Source: JAKOWB01 sp038363005
GTDB lineage: Bacteria; Pseudomonadota; Alphaproteobacteria; Kiloniellales; JACOMY01
Length of the DNA stretch: 64,000 nucleotides
Assembly (NCBI GenBank): GCA_038363005.1
Contig: JBBQBI010000001.1
Span: forward strand, 1-64,000
Reading direction: 5' to 3'
Shown: positions 1-8,244 of the stretch, in pieces
Numbering within the stretch: position 1 is the first letter of the stretch
How the letters are laid out: every line of letters starts with the position of its first letter
Notes under the pieces: generated by a model
The model's input: only the letters and a program-made list of their open reading frames with translations
Database searches by the model: none
Told to the model about the DNA's origin: nothing
Program-made: the position numbers and the translations under genes

Positions 1-377
1 AGCGCGTCGGGCTGTGTCGCCGCCAGTACGGCGACGCCCAAGCTGGCCAGGCGACGATGCCAGCGGGCGCGCCCGCGGGCCGAGTCGCCCCCCAGCACCA
101 CCACCACCGGGCGCCGCGCCGTGCAGGCCCGGCGCAACGCCGCCAGGTGAGGCAGCGGCAGCACGGTCTCATGTGGCAGGCGCCGCGACAGGGCGGCGAG
201 CAGCGGTCCAGGCGGGGCGCTCAGCACCGGCAGCAGCCCGGGGCGGGCTGCCAGCGCCTGGTCGGCCAGGGCCTGCAAGGCGGCCAGATCGCCCCCGTCG
301 GCCGCGATCATCCAGAGGCTGCGGCGCAGTCCCGGCAGATCCCACCCCCAGCGCTCCCGGGCCTTCCGCAGCAGCAT
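1..377 (-). CDS. partial protein, possibly a glycosyltransferase N-terminal domain
   Basis: Reading the minus strand from an ATG at 377 gives an open frame of at least 125 codons running off the left edge without a stop. The start has a strong Shine-Dalgarno (GGGGAGGA) a few bases upstream. The protein starts MLLRKARERWGWDLPG and alternates hydrophobic strands with Ala/Leu/Arg helices. The segment LWMIAADGGDLAALQALAD and the later VVVVLGGDS resemble the Rossmann-like N-terminal half of Kdo transferase-type glycosyltransferases, but this is a weak impression and no catalytic motif is visible. The C-terminal part lies outside the window. The reading frame is fairly secure; the function is not. 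Confidence 0.45.
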   Translation of the reverse strand, partial: MLLRKARERWGWDLPGLRRSLWMIAADGGDLAALQALADQALAARPGLLPVLSAPPGPLLAALSRRLPHETVLPLPHLAALRRACTARRPVVVVLGGDSARGRARWHRRLASLGVAVLAATQPDA

Positions 378-918
378 TGGCGTCCTCCCCAGCCGTCACA
401 TCATAGCGACCCAGCCTGGCGCGCCGCGACGGTGCCCCGTGCCCAGGCCCCTGTGCCAGTGCAGGGCAGCGATGGTTGGACGGCAATTTCCGGTACCGCG
501 GGCTGTCCACCTGACGGTTTTGGCGCCGCCGCCCTGGGGCTGCCGGCGGTCAGTCACCCACATGGCGGTGTGCGATTTGTTTGGGATTTTGTGGGAAAGC
601 CCTAAAGGCAATCGCATAGCTGATAGGCGAGAATCGCATCTCTCGTCTACATATCCCGAAATGCAATTCAAATCTGTAGTCTGCGATTCATTTTAGACGT
701 GAGAACGAGTTGCAGCTCACTAAGATTGCGTATCGATCTGAATGTCATATTGATCCTATATAGCCGGGTATGCCCAGCAGAGGGCGTCAGCGGCCTTTCC
801 GGTCTCCTTGGAATCCAACCTTCAAGGACCCGTTTGCGGTGGTGAGCTGGGCGCGGCTCTAACCAGCAGTCTGCGTTTGCCCGCTGTTTCACCCAATAAT
901 CGTAGGAGATTTGTGAAT
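378..918. other. 541-bp gene-free region, AT-rich in its centre
   Basis: It lies between two divergent genes, so it should carry promoters for both. Positions about 590-770 are clearly more AT-rich than the surroundings and include a TATATA run at 757-762. I could not pair this with a convincing -35 hexamer at normal spacing. No small ORF with a ribosome binding site and protein-like composition was found, and no strong hairpin was seen. Confidence 0.5.
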
Positions 919-1815
919 ATGCGTGGACAGAATACTGGGTGCAAGCGCGCCGAGCTCGCGCGCCCCACCACGAACTTAGCCCGTCGTACCCGGATCCTCG
1001 GGACCGCCAGCGCCCTGGCGATCGCAGCGCTGCTCGCAGGGACGGTGATGAGCGCCTCGACCCATATGGACTGGGCGGGCGGCGTGGCTTTTGCCAAGGG
1101 TGGCGACGGCGGCAATGGCGGCAATGGCGGCAATGGCGGCTCCAACGATGGGCCCGACAACGGCAATGCCGGCGGCAACGGCAACAGTGGCGCTGGTGAC
1201 AACCCATCTGGCAGCGAAGGCAATCAGGGCAATGGCGGCACCAACGGCAACGCTGGTGGCGACAAGGGCGATCATGGCCACAATGGCGGCGATGGAGACG
1301 GCGACGGCGACGGTGATGGCGACGGCGACGGTGATGGAGACGGCGGCGGCGGCGAAGGTGGCGAAGGTGGCGACGGCGATGGGGATGGCGACGGCGACGG
1401 CGATGGGGACGGCGGCGAAGGCGGCGATGGCGATGGAGATGGCGACGGCGACGGTGATGGAGACGGCGACGGCGACGGCGATGGCGATGGAGACGGCGAC
1501 GGCGATGGAGACGGCGACGGCGATGGAGATGGCGACCTAGGCGGCGACGGTGATGGCGACGGCGACGGGGACGCCGGCCCTGGTCCGAGTGGCGATGGTG
1601 ACGGCGACGGCGACGGCGACGGGGACGCCGGGCCTGGCCCGAGCGGCACCGGCGGCTCCGGTGGAGGTGAACAGGGCGCTGACGCTGGTGGTGAGCCCAA
1701 CGGCCTGGTTGGCTCCACTGAGCCTGATTGGCCGCTCAACCAGGAGCAGCAGGAGGCTTGCCGCACCGGCAGCGGTGTCGAGTGCCGGGCGCAGGAAGCC
1801 CAGGCTGGCCACTAG
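919..1815 (+). CDS. secreted Gly/Asp/Asn-rich low-complexity repeat protein
   Basis: 298 residues from the ATG at 919, preceded by AGGAG at 10-base spacing; an in-frame extension upstream has no ribosome site. Residues 1-27 are basic, about 29-43 form a hydrophobic signal core (ASALAIAALLAGTVM), and the mature part begins with GGDGGNGG repeats. From about residue 123 to 240 it is almost pure (GD)n interrupted by GGEGG, followed by two copies of GDAGPGPSG. The C-terminal tail is not repetitive and holds two cysteines (EACRTGSGVEC). So many acidic residues would bind divalent cations and stay extended. It could be a surface or envelope linker or calcium-binding protein, but I recognise no family. 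A terminator follows it. Confidence 0.7.
   Translation: MRGQNTGCKRAELARPTTNLARRTRILGTASALAIAALLAGTVMSASTHMDWAGGVAFAKGGDGGNGGNGGNGGSNDGPDNGNAGGNGNSGAGDNPSGSEGNQGNGGTNGNAGGDKGDHGHNGGDGDGDGDGDGDGDGDGDGGGGEGGEGGDGDGDGDGDGDGDGGEGGDGDGDGDGDGDGDGDGDGDGDGDGDGDGDGDGDGDGDLGGDGDGDGDGDAGPGPSGDGDGDGDGDGDAGPGPSGTGGSGGGEQGADAGGEPNGLVGSTEPDWPLNQEQQEACRTGSGVECRAQEAQAGH
1288..1629 (+). repeat. tandem GGCGAC/GGCGAT hexanucleotide array inside the Gly-Asp gene
   Basis: The DNA for the Gly-Asp tract is a run of six-base units, mostly ggcgac, ggcgat and ggagac, broken at about 1342-1370 and 1413-1425 (GGEGG codons) and at 1578-1590. Units are near-identical and in frame, so copy-number change by slippage would lengthen or shorten the protein without shifting frame. 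This is coding sequence, not an intergenic array. Confidence 0.85.
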
Positions 1816-1864
1816 AGCGGCCCGCCGCCGGTCCGGCTGACGCCGGCTCGATTGAGGCGATGCG

Positions 1865-1895
1865 AAGGGGTCCTGCCAACCGGCAGGGCCCCTTT
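1865..1895 (+). terminator. Rho-independent-like terminator after the Gly-Asp gene
   Basis: A 13-bp stem (1865-1877 with 1882-1894, one G-U pair) and AACC tetraloop is followed by TTTGT. It lies about 50 bases past the stop of the repeat-protein gene and separates it from degP. The stem is strong; the U tract is short. Confidence 0.7.
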
Positions 1896-2090
1896 GTCAT
1901 CTGTGGCCGAATCCGCAGCGAACGGGCGCCTGGACTGCGACGCCCTGCCTCACGCGGGGCCACGATCTTGCCACGGTTTTGACCGGATCCCGCCCCGCCC
2001 GATCCCGAGGTCGACAGGGTGTCGCTGTCGCACGATCCGCGTGCGAGGGCGGTGCCAAACCGGGCAAAGACCTTCTGGAGGTTTCGAAAG

Positions 2091-3539
2091 ATGCTTGAGC
2101 ATTCGCAGCTTGCGACGGCCACGACCGGCCGTCCGCGCTATGCGGCCGCCTTGGCCGCTGGCGCCACGTTGTTTCTCTGGACTCAGCTGCCGGCCGCGGC
2201 GGCGGTGCCAGCCGAGGGGTTCGCCGATCTGGCGGCCAAGGTGACGCCGGCCGTGGTCTATGTCTCCTCGACCCACATGGAAATGTCGGGCATGGAGGAC
2301 GGCACGGCGCCGGACTCGCTGGAAGACCTGATGCGCAAGTTTCAGCAGCGGCAGGCCCCTTCGGCGCAGCCGGTCGAGGCCCTCGGCTCGGGCTTCATCA
2401 TTTCGGCTGACGGCTACGTGGTGACCAACAACCATGTGATCGATGCCGCCGACAGCGTCACTGTTACCCTGGCCGACGGCGGCAAGTACAAGGCCGAGCT
2501 GGTCGGTACCGATCCGCAGACCGACGTTGCGCTGCTGAAGATCAAGGCCGATCACGCGCTGCCCTATGTTGCCTTCGGCGACAGCGACAAGCTGCGTGTC
2601 GGCGACTACGTCATGGCGGTGGGCAACCCCTTCGGCCTGGGTGGCACGGTGACTGCGGGCATCGTCTCGGCCCGCGGCCGCGACATTCACTCCGGCCCAT
2701 ACGACGACTTCATCCAGACCGACGCGGCGATCAATCGCGGCAACTCCGGCGGGCCGATGTTCAATCTCGACGGCCAGGTCGTCGGCATCAATACCGCGAT
2801 CATCTCGCCCTCGGGTGGCTCGATCGGCATCGGCTTCGCGATTCCCTCGAACATGGCCCGGCAGGTGGTTGCTGACCTGCAGGACCATGGCACGGTCGAC
2901 CGTGGCTGGCTGGGCGTGAAGATCCAGCCGGTGACCGAGGACATCAAGGAGGCGCTGGGACTGCCCGCCGCCAAGGGCGCACTGGTGGCCGAAGTCTTCC
3001 CCGACAGCCCGGCGGCCGAAGCCAAGTTGAAGCAGGGCGATGTAATCCTGGACTTCGACGGCAAGGCAATCGGCGAGCTGAAGGACCTGACCCGCGCGGT
3101 GGCGGCGACCAAGGCCGGCAGCAAGGCCGAGGTCACGCTGTGGCGCGGCGGCCATGAGCAGACCCTGCAGGTACACATCGGCAAGCAGGAGCTGCAGCAG
3201 GGTCAGGCCGAGCCGGGTCAGGCTCCGGGCGAGCCCAAGGCCGAGACCAACAAGCAGCTCGGCGCCCTGGTTGCGCCGCTGACCGACCCGCTGCGCCAGC
3301 AGCTCGGTCTGGCGGAGAACGCCGAGGGCGTGGCCATCGTCGGTCTGGAGCCGGACGGCAAGGCCGCGCGCCAGGGCCTGGCGGTCGGCGACGTGATCGA
3401 GCAGGTCGACATCAAGCAGATCGACTCGCCGCGTGGCCTGGCACAAGCGTTGGACGGTGCCGGCAAGGGCACGGTCCTGATGCTGATCAATCGCGGCGGT
3501 GCCGAGCAGTACGTGGCGGTGAAGCTCGCCGACGCCTGA
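2091..3539 (+). CDS. degP: periplasmic serine protease/chaperone of the DegP/HtrA (Do) family
   Basis: 482 residues from the ATG at 2091, chosen because GGAGG lies nine bases upstream; an in-frame start 24 codons earlier lacks one. An N-terminal export signal (about residues 18-37, ending AAAA) is followed by a trypsin-like domain with a complete triad: H115 in TNNHVID, D145 in TDVALLKI and S219 in GNSGGPMF. Two PDZ domains follow, about 280-365 and 390-480, joined by a Gln/Glu/Pro-rich linker. This is the standard Do-protease layout and length. The family degrades or holds misfolded envelope proteins. It is transcribed alone between two terminator-like hairpins. Confidence 0.95.
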   Translation: MLEHSQLATATTGRPRYAAALAAGATLFLWTQLPAAAAVPAEGFADLAAKVTPAVVYVSSTHMEMSGMEDGTAPDSLEDLMRKFQQRQAPSAQPVEALGSGFIISADGYVVTNNHVIDAADSVTVTLADGGKYKAELVGTDPQTDVALLKIKADHALPYVAFGDSDKLRVGDYVMAVGNPFGLGGTVTAGIVSARGRDIHSGPYDDFIQTDAAINRGNSGGPMFNLDGQVVGINTAIISPSGGSIGIGFAIPSNMARQVVADLQDHGTVDRGWLGVKIQPVTEDIKEALGLPAAKGALVAEVFPDSPAAEAKLKQGDVILDFDGKAIGELKDLTRAVAATKAGSKAEVTLWRGGHEQTLQVHIGKQELQQGQAEPGQAPGEPKAETNKQLGALVAPLTDPLRQQLGLAENAEGVAIVGLEPDGKAARQGLAVGDVIEQVDIKQIDSPRGLAQALDGAGKGTVLMLINRGGAEQYVAVKLADA

Positions 3540-3566
3540 TCCGCAGGTCGCTCCGACTGCTATGAG

Positions 3567-3597
3567 ACGCCCGCCGGCAGGCCGCCGGCGGGCGTTT
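3567..3597. terminator. bidirectional terminator between convergent degP and sulfotransferase genes
   Basis: A perfect 12-bp inverted repeat (ACGCCCGCCGGC, 3567-3578, pairing with 3584-3595) with a five-base loop and a short T run. Genes converge on it from both sides, with stops at 3539 and 3603, so it probably ends both transcripts. Confidence 0.75.
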
Positions 3598-3602
3598 CGC
3601 CG

Positions 3603-4649
3603 TCATGGTGGCGGATAGCCGAAACGCGCGCAGAAGGTTCGCACCACCGGATGGTCGAGCAGCGCCGGATCGGTCGCCCACTCGTCGCGCCAGGCGCCGA
3701 TCTGCCCGCGTGCCAGGTGTGCCTTGGGGTCGATCTCGCCTGGCTCGCGCCCGGCAGCGTTGCGGAAGATCATGCACTGTTGATAGGCCGGCTCGAAGTC
3801 GTACCACTCCACGGCGCTCAGCTGCTCGGCCCGCAGGCGCTCGAACAGCGCCCGGCCGTCCGACTGATCGAAGGCCTCTTCGTAGCGCAGCACCACCGTG
3901 TTGGGCAGCTCGGCCAGCATCAAGGCGCTCTGCAGCCAGTTCAGATAGCTCGGCACCAGGAAGAGCTGGCGCTGCTCGGCCGGTTGCCCGGCCAGCGGTG
4001 CCTGGCCGAACAGCCGGCCGGTGATGGCCAGGCGCTGCGCCACCGCCGGCTCGCTGCCGCCGGCGAAGTCTGGCAGGATCCAGCCGGCGTTGGCGGTCAT
4101 GCGGGCGAAGCTGACGATGGCGTCGCGCGGATCGCGCACGGTCAGGATCACCGCCGTACCGGGTCGCGACCGCAAGAACTCCACCAGTCGCGGCGAGGGC
4201 GGCGCGTGCGTCGAGCAAAGCGTGTTCACTGGCAGCACGTAAGGCGTCAGGTCGAACCAGAAGGGATCGCCGAAGGGGGCGATCAGCGCCGCGGCCACGT
4301 CGTCCTGCAGCAGGCTGTGGATGCGACGTGGCGCGGTGCCGACAAAGCGCAACAGCCCGGTCATCATCGCGCTGCCGGAGCGGGGCTGGCCGACCAGCAG
4401 CAGCCGGTCGAATCGCCGACTGCCTGGGCGTGGCCAGTGGAAGGACGGCGTCATCAGCTTCTGGTGGAAGGCGCGCATCTGCCGGGCGAAGCAGTCGTCG
4501 ATGCGGGCCGCGGCCCCGGGCAGTGCACTGCGCAGCAATTCGACCAGGTGCGGTGCCTCGACCAGCGGCCAGCCGAGGGGATCGGCCAGGGTGCGCCAGG
4601 CGGCTGGAACCAGCTCCCCCGTTTCGATCGGTGTCAAGCTGTCCGGCAT
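3603..4649 (-). CDS. sulfotransferase family protein
   Basis: 348 residues. The PAPS-binding P-loop-like motif is VGQPRSGSAMM near residue 87, and the second phosphate-binding motif is VRDPRDAIVSFAR near residue 173; together they identify a PAPS-dependent sulfotransferase. Members transfer sulfate to carbohydrate or other acceptors in the cytoplasm. The acceptor cannot be read from the sequence. The start lies directly against the stop of the upstream methyltransferase, so it is the last gene of a minus-strand operon that also contains an RgpF-like protein. The neighbours suggest it decorates a surface glycan. Confidence 0.8.
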   Translation of the reverse strand: MPDSLTPIETGELVPAAWRTLADPLGWPLVEAPHLVELLRSALPGAAARIDDCFARQMRAFHQKLMTPSFHWPRPGSRRFDRLLLVGQPRSGSAMMTGLLRFVGTAPRRIHSLLQDDVAAALIAPFGDPFWFDLTPYVLPVNTLCSTHAPPSPRLVEFLRSRPGTAVILTVRDPRDAIVSFARMTANAGWILPDFAGGSEPAVAQRLAITGRLFGQAPLAGQPAEQRQLFLVPSYLNWLQSALMLAELPNTVVLRYEEAFDQSDGRALFERLRAEQLSAVEWYDFEPAYQQCMIFRNAAGREPGEIDPKAHLARGQIGAWRDEWATDPALLDHPVVRTFCARFGYPPP

Positions 4650-5912
4650 TCACCGCGACTCCTCAAGGTGGGCGATGGTGCGCTCGATGCTGGGCTCGAT
4701 CACCAGGGCATGCGCGGCCAGCAGGGGCGTCGTCTGCTTGAGCAGGCGAATGCAGCGCCGCGCGGCGCGCAGGCGCGCCAGGCAGCCGACGCGATCGCCC
4801 TGGCCGATGCGGTTCACGGCACCGGTGAAGAGAGAGACATAGGCGAAAACTGGCAGCGCGGCGGGATCGAAGTCCGCACCGCTGGTGACGCCGGGGGCAA
4901 GCGACTCCAAGGCGGCCTCGGCATAGCCCTGCAGCAGGCCGTTCCAGGTCGCGTAGCGCGGTTGGCCGCAATACACCAGCAGGCGCAACAGGCCGCCGTC
5001 GCGCACTGTCGGCTCCGGCGAGGCCAGGCAGGCCAGCGCGGTATCGACGGCGAGATCGAGGAGGCGCTCCGAGCTGGCAGCCAACAGCGGCTCGCGACTG
5101 AACCAGACGATCATCAGCTCGCCGCGGCGTACGATGTCGACGTGCGGCACCTCCAGGCGCGCGGCGAGTCGTCTTGCGCCGGCCTCGCTCATCATCGTCA
5201 GGTGCGACTTGGGTGCCAGGCAGGCGAACAGGCGCGGCGCTGGCGTCTCGGGCGACAGGCCTTCGGCGGCTGGCACCAGGAAGGAGATGGCGGTCTGGCT
5301 CGCCGCCCACATTTGGCGCACCAGGTCGACCGGGTCGCCAACGTGCTCCACTACGCCATTGGCCGAGACCAGGTCGAAGCGCTCGGCATTGGCGGCCTGG
5401 AAGTCGGCCAGGTAACACTGTTCAATCGGCACGCGCAGCAGGCGCTGGCCCAGCGCGGCGGACGGCGAGGGCTCGAGGCCGACCGCCTGCACGCGCAGCG
5501 CCTCGCGGCAGGCCAGCAGAGAGAAGCCAAAGCCGCAGCCGACATCCAGCACGGATTTGAATTCGCGACCGGCCGGGGCCATGCCGGCAAGACAGTCAAG
5601 CGTCGCCGCCAGGGAAACGCCGATGCCAATGTTGTAGGCGCCCATGGCCTCAATCAGCGCCGGCTGCGGCGCCTCGTACTTGGCGCTGAGCGCCGCGTCG
5701 TCCAACAGGTCCAGGAAGCGGAAGGAACCGCAGTCCGGGCAGAAGGCGCCGCTCAGGACCTCGTCGCCGTAGCGCAGCGTCAGGCCGCGCGCCGTGTCGA
5801 ACCTGGCCAGGCAGTAGGGGCAATCCAGGCTCGCCGAGGTCAGGCGTTCGTGCCAGTCGATGGTGTAGCTCTCGCGCACCATCGCGACGACCTCTGGCTC
5901 GAGCGTGTCCAT
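4650..5912 (-). CDS. class I SAM-dependent methyltransferase with N-terminal zinc-ribbon-like motif
   Basis: 420 residues. Near the N-terminus two Cys pairs (CPYC and CPDC, about residues 31-61) could form a small zinc ribbon. The SAM-binding Rossmann motif is VLDVGCGFGFS around residue 120, followed by an acidic strand end (VGLEPS) and LVSANGVVEHV, typical of Methyltransf-type enzymes acting on small molecules or sugars. The C-terminal 150 residues are helical and of unknown role. It sits four bases after the RgpF-like gene and abuts the sulfotransferase gene, so the three are probably co-translated. The substrate is unknown; a glycan or lipid-linked sugar is likely from context. Confidence 0.75.
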   Translation of the reverse strand: MDTLEPEVVAMVRESYTIDWHERLTSASLDCPYCLARFDTARGLTLRYGDEVLSGAFCPDCGSFRFLDLLDDAALSAKYEAPQPALIEAMGAYNIGIGVSLAATLDCLAGMAPAGREFKSVLDVGCGFGFSLLACREALRVQAVGLEPSPSAALGQRLLRVPIEQCYLADFQAANAERFDLVSANGVVEHVGDPVDLVRQMWAASQTAISFLVPAAEGLSPETPAPRLFACLAPKSHLTMMSEAGARRLAARLEVPHVDIVRRGELMIVWFSREPLLAASSERLLDLAVDTALACLASPEPTVRDGGLLRLLVYCGQPRYATWNGLLQGYAEAALESLAPGVTSGADFDPAALPVFAYVSLFTGAVNRIGQGDRVGCLARLRAARRCIRLLKQTTPLLAAHALVIEPSIERTIAHLEESR

Positions 5913-5916
5913 GACG

Positions 5917-7077
5917 TCAGTCGAACCGTGGCTGCACGGCCTGGGTCAGTAGGGTCGTTTGCATGCAGTCATGGATCAGATTGGCGGGCAGGCCACGCTC
6001 CGCGATCATGCGATCGCCGACGCCCCAGAAGGGCGTGCGCCCGCCCGCCTGCATCAGCACCTCGCGCTTCAGGAAGGGAAAGTCCATGCGCGCGATCAAC
6101 GGCTCCCACAGGAAGAAGCTGGGATTGACGTTGGTGCCGCTGACCAGCATCCGCAGCATCGGCTGGTAGATGCGCGCCCGCACCATCAACTGGTCCTCGA
6201 AGGGTGCGGCCAGCCCGGTGTCCAGTTCGCCGACGTGGCCGGCAGCGGCGGCCATCATCTCGTCGTAGTAGTCGATGGCCACCTTCTGCACCCGCGTGTA
6301 GTCGAAGAAGACTTCGACGCCCAGGCCGGCGCGCGTCAGGTCGTAGGTCAGCCGCAGTTCACGCTTGGCGATGGCGTCCTGCTTGTTGCGTGAATAGGGC
6401 ATGCGCGCCAGATAGCGGTGCACGCGTGGCACCTTCATGCCCGCCGCCGAGATGGCGAACCAATAGGTCTGCAGGTGATAGCGATACTCGAGCGAATCGG
6501 TCAGGCCGAACAGCATCGGCCGCTCCTCGGCGCAGACGACATCGAACAGTCGGCCATAGTCGCCGAAGGGGCCGAGCACCGAATCGTTCATGAAGAATAC
6601 GGAAGTGTCCGGCATGCCGTGGTTGCTGGTGAGCCAGACATAGCCGTCGCGATAAGCACCGAAGTCATAACCGAGATTGAAGCGCGCCAGGTAGGCGAAG
6701 CAGTGCGGCAGCAGCCGGGCGACCTCCTGCCCTGGCAGGCGCCGGTTGTTGGAGACAACGATGGTGTTGACCCGCAGGGCGGCCAACGCCTCGATGTGGG
6801 CGCGGACGTAGCGTGGCAGGCGGGGCTGCAGGTTGAACACCACGAAGATGGCGAAGGGGCGGCCGGGAAAGACCGCCAGGCCGCGTTCGGCCAACGTCAC
6901 CGCAGTGGTGTCGGGTTTGACCCGGCGCTCCGCATTGATCGCCTGCCGCAGCAGGCCATGCACCGCCTGGCGCCAGGTGTCGGGCAGAAAGTCGACGCTG
7001 ATGCGGCCCAGGCGCCGCTTGGGTTTCGGCGAATCTCGGCCGGGTCCGGCCCTAGATGGGGTAGCGATCGAGACCAA
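5917..7077 (-). CDS. rhamnan synthesis F (RgpF)-like glycan protein
   Basis: About 386 residues. Conserved pieces of the RgpF family are visible: a beta-strand start FAIFVVFN, IVVSNNR, NLGYDFGAYRDG and FFMNDSVLGPFGDYG. The family takes part in building rhamnose-containing or other O-antigen and capsule polysaccharides. I chose a TTG at 7077 because GGAG lies ten bases upstream and the overlap with the preceding methyltransferase is then only 26 bases. The longest ATG frame begins at 7173, inside that gene, with no ribosome site, so the start stays uncertain. The stop is followed four bases later by the next methyltransferase. Confidence 0.7.
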   Translation of the reverse strand: MVSIATPSRAGPGRDSPKPKRRLGRISVDFLPDTWRQAVHGLLRQAINAERRVKPDTTAVTLAERGLAVFPGRPFAIFVVFNLQPRLPRYVRAHIEALAALRVNTIVVSNNRRLPGQEVARLLPHCFAYLARFNLGYDFGAYRDGYVWLTSNHGMPDTSVFFMNDSVLGPFGDYGRLFDVVCAEERPMLFGLTDSLEYRYHLQTYWFAISAAGMKVPRVHRYLARMPYSRNKQDAIAKRELRLTYDLTRAGLGVEVFFDYTRVQKVAIDYYDEMMAAAAGHVGELDTGLAAPFEDQLMVRARIYQPMLRMLVSGTNVNPSFFLWEPLIARMDFPFLKREVLMQAGGRTPFWGVGDRMIAERGLPANLIHDCMQTTLLTQAVQPRFD

Positions 7078-7966
7078 GGTCTTCAGGCTCCACGGGCCAG
7101 GTTGCGCGCGTGTCGCCGGTCTTCTGGGCCAGCACCGAGGAGCTCTCGAATCCGATCGCTCGTTCGTCGCCATGCTCGGAAGACCGTCGCTGGTGGGGAA
7201 TCAGAGCCATAGCGCCATTCTGGTTCGTGGCGACGACACGAAACCCGCTCGGCTCCGAGAACAGCACCCGCCAAGCACTGTCCGAGAAACGCCAGTAGTC
7301 GGATGGCAGTTCGTGCAGCCCTAGGGATTGGTGGCTGCTGACGAAGGCCATGCCGCCGGTCTTCAGCACGCGGTTGATTTCGGTGGCAACGCGCCAGGGC
7401 ATCATCAGGTGCTCGAACACCGAGGTGGAGATCACGTAGTCGAAGCTCTCGGGGGCGAAGTGCCGGCTGAGTTGATGGGCGTCGCCGACGACGTCGACAT
7501 TGTCGCCCGGCATGAGGTCGAACACCGTCAGGTCGGCGTCGCGCAGCTGTCCTTGCAGCTGGATCGGCCCAGAGCGCTCGCGACCGCCCAGATCGAGCAC
7601 CTTTGGGTGGCGCTCAGCGGCCTGATCCAGGGCCAGCCGGCCAAGCAGCAGGGCGACCGTCGAATCATCGGATGGTCCCGTCAGGAACCAGGGATTGAGC
7701 GCCGCCAGTGGGCGACGATCGCTGCCGTCGGCGCCAAAGTCGAAGCAGAGGGCAACGTCGGCCACCTTGTCAGGGGGCGCCAAGCCGCTGGCGCGAAAAG
7801 CAACGTTGCCGTCCGCGGCACCTGGCGTCGCTGGATAGTCGATGCGGGCATGGTCCGCGCCCTCGATAGTCATAGCCTTCAAGCGCTCGGCGCGTGCGCG
7901 CGGGATAACCCCTTCGATCAAGAAAAGGTCGACCAGAAACATCTTTCGCGTGATCGCGATCTGCAT
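7052..7966 (-). CDS. class I SAM-dependent methyltransferase
   Basis: 304 residues. The SAM-binding region is visible as KVLDLGGRERSG, then an acidic loop (TVFDLMPGDNVD), VVGDAHQL and FDYVISTSVFEHL, a Methyltransf_11-like arrangement. EINRVLKTGGMAFV follows as the next strand. It heads the minus-strand glycan operon; its stop lies inside the beginning of the RgpF-like gene. An internal ATG at 7873 is an alternative start. The substrate is unknown; methylation of a sugar or lipid carrier is an inference from the neighbouring RgpF-like and sulfotransferase genes. The 278-base gap upstream is relatively AT-rich and should contain the operon promoter. Confidence 0.75.
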   Translation of the reverse strand: MQIAITRKMFLVDLFLIEGVIPRARAERLKAMTIEGADHARIDYPATPGAADGNVAFRASGLAPPDKVADVALCFDFGADGSDRRPLAALNPWFLTGPSDDSTVALLLGRLALDQAAERHPKVLDLGGRERSGPIQLQGQLRDADLTVFDLMPGDNVDVVGDAHQLSRHFAPESFDYVISTSVFEHLMMPWRVATEINRVLKTGGMAFVSSHQSLGLHELPSDYWRFSDSAWRVLFSEPSGFRVVATNQNGAMALIPHQRRSSEHGDERAIGFESSSVLAQKTGDTRATWPVEPEDLGLDRYPI

Positions 7967-8244
7967 TCACACCACCCCGAATACAACGATAATCGCTGCC
8001 GGTGGAGTTGTGCCGAGAGAATGTTCAGTTATGGAACAGAAAATCCGAATATGCTCCCTAAGAGGTTGCATATCGTCTTGCGACAAGCGGCTGAAGAACA
8101 TTGATACATCAAGTGTATGCAGTTTTCTTGGTAGACTCAGTTGCATTCCTTGCGAGCGCGGAGCGTGCGATTCGGCAGTGCTTCTGTCCTGTCTTCCGAA
8201 CTCACTATATTCTATTAAAAAGTGTTGTCCGCTCTCCGCCAGAC

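Noticed and set aside
1288..1629. CRISPR-like array
   Set aside because: The units are contiguous six-base in-frame hexamers with no unique spacers and no cas genes; it is a coding microsatellite.
1272..1766. minus-strand ORF of long Pro-Ser repeats
   Set aside because: It is the antisense of the Gly-Asp hexamers; the plus-strand gene has a ribosome site, a signal peptide and a terminator, the minus frame none of these.
1950..3446. 498-residue minus-strand ORF
   Set aside because: It is fully antisense to degP, whose catalytic triad and PDZ domains are intact.
3651..6128. 825-residue plus-strand ORF
   Set aside because: It is antisense to the sulfotransferase and methyltransferase genes, has Gln/Arg/His-rich low-quality sequence, and no domain.
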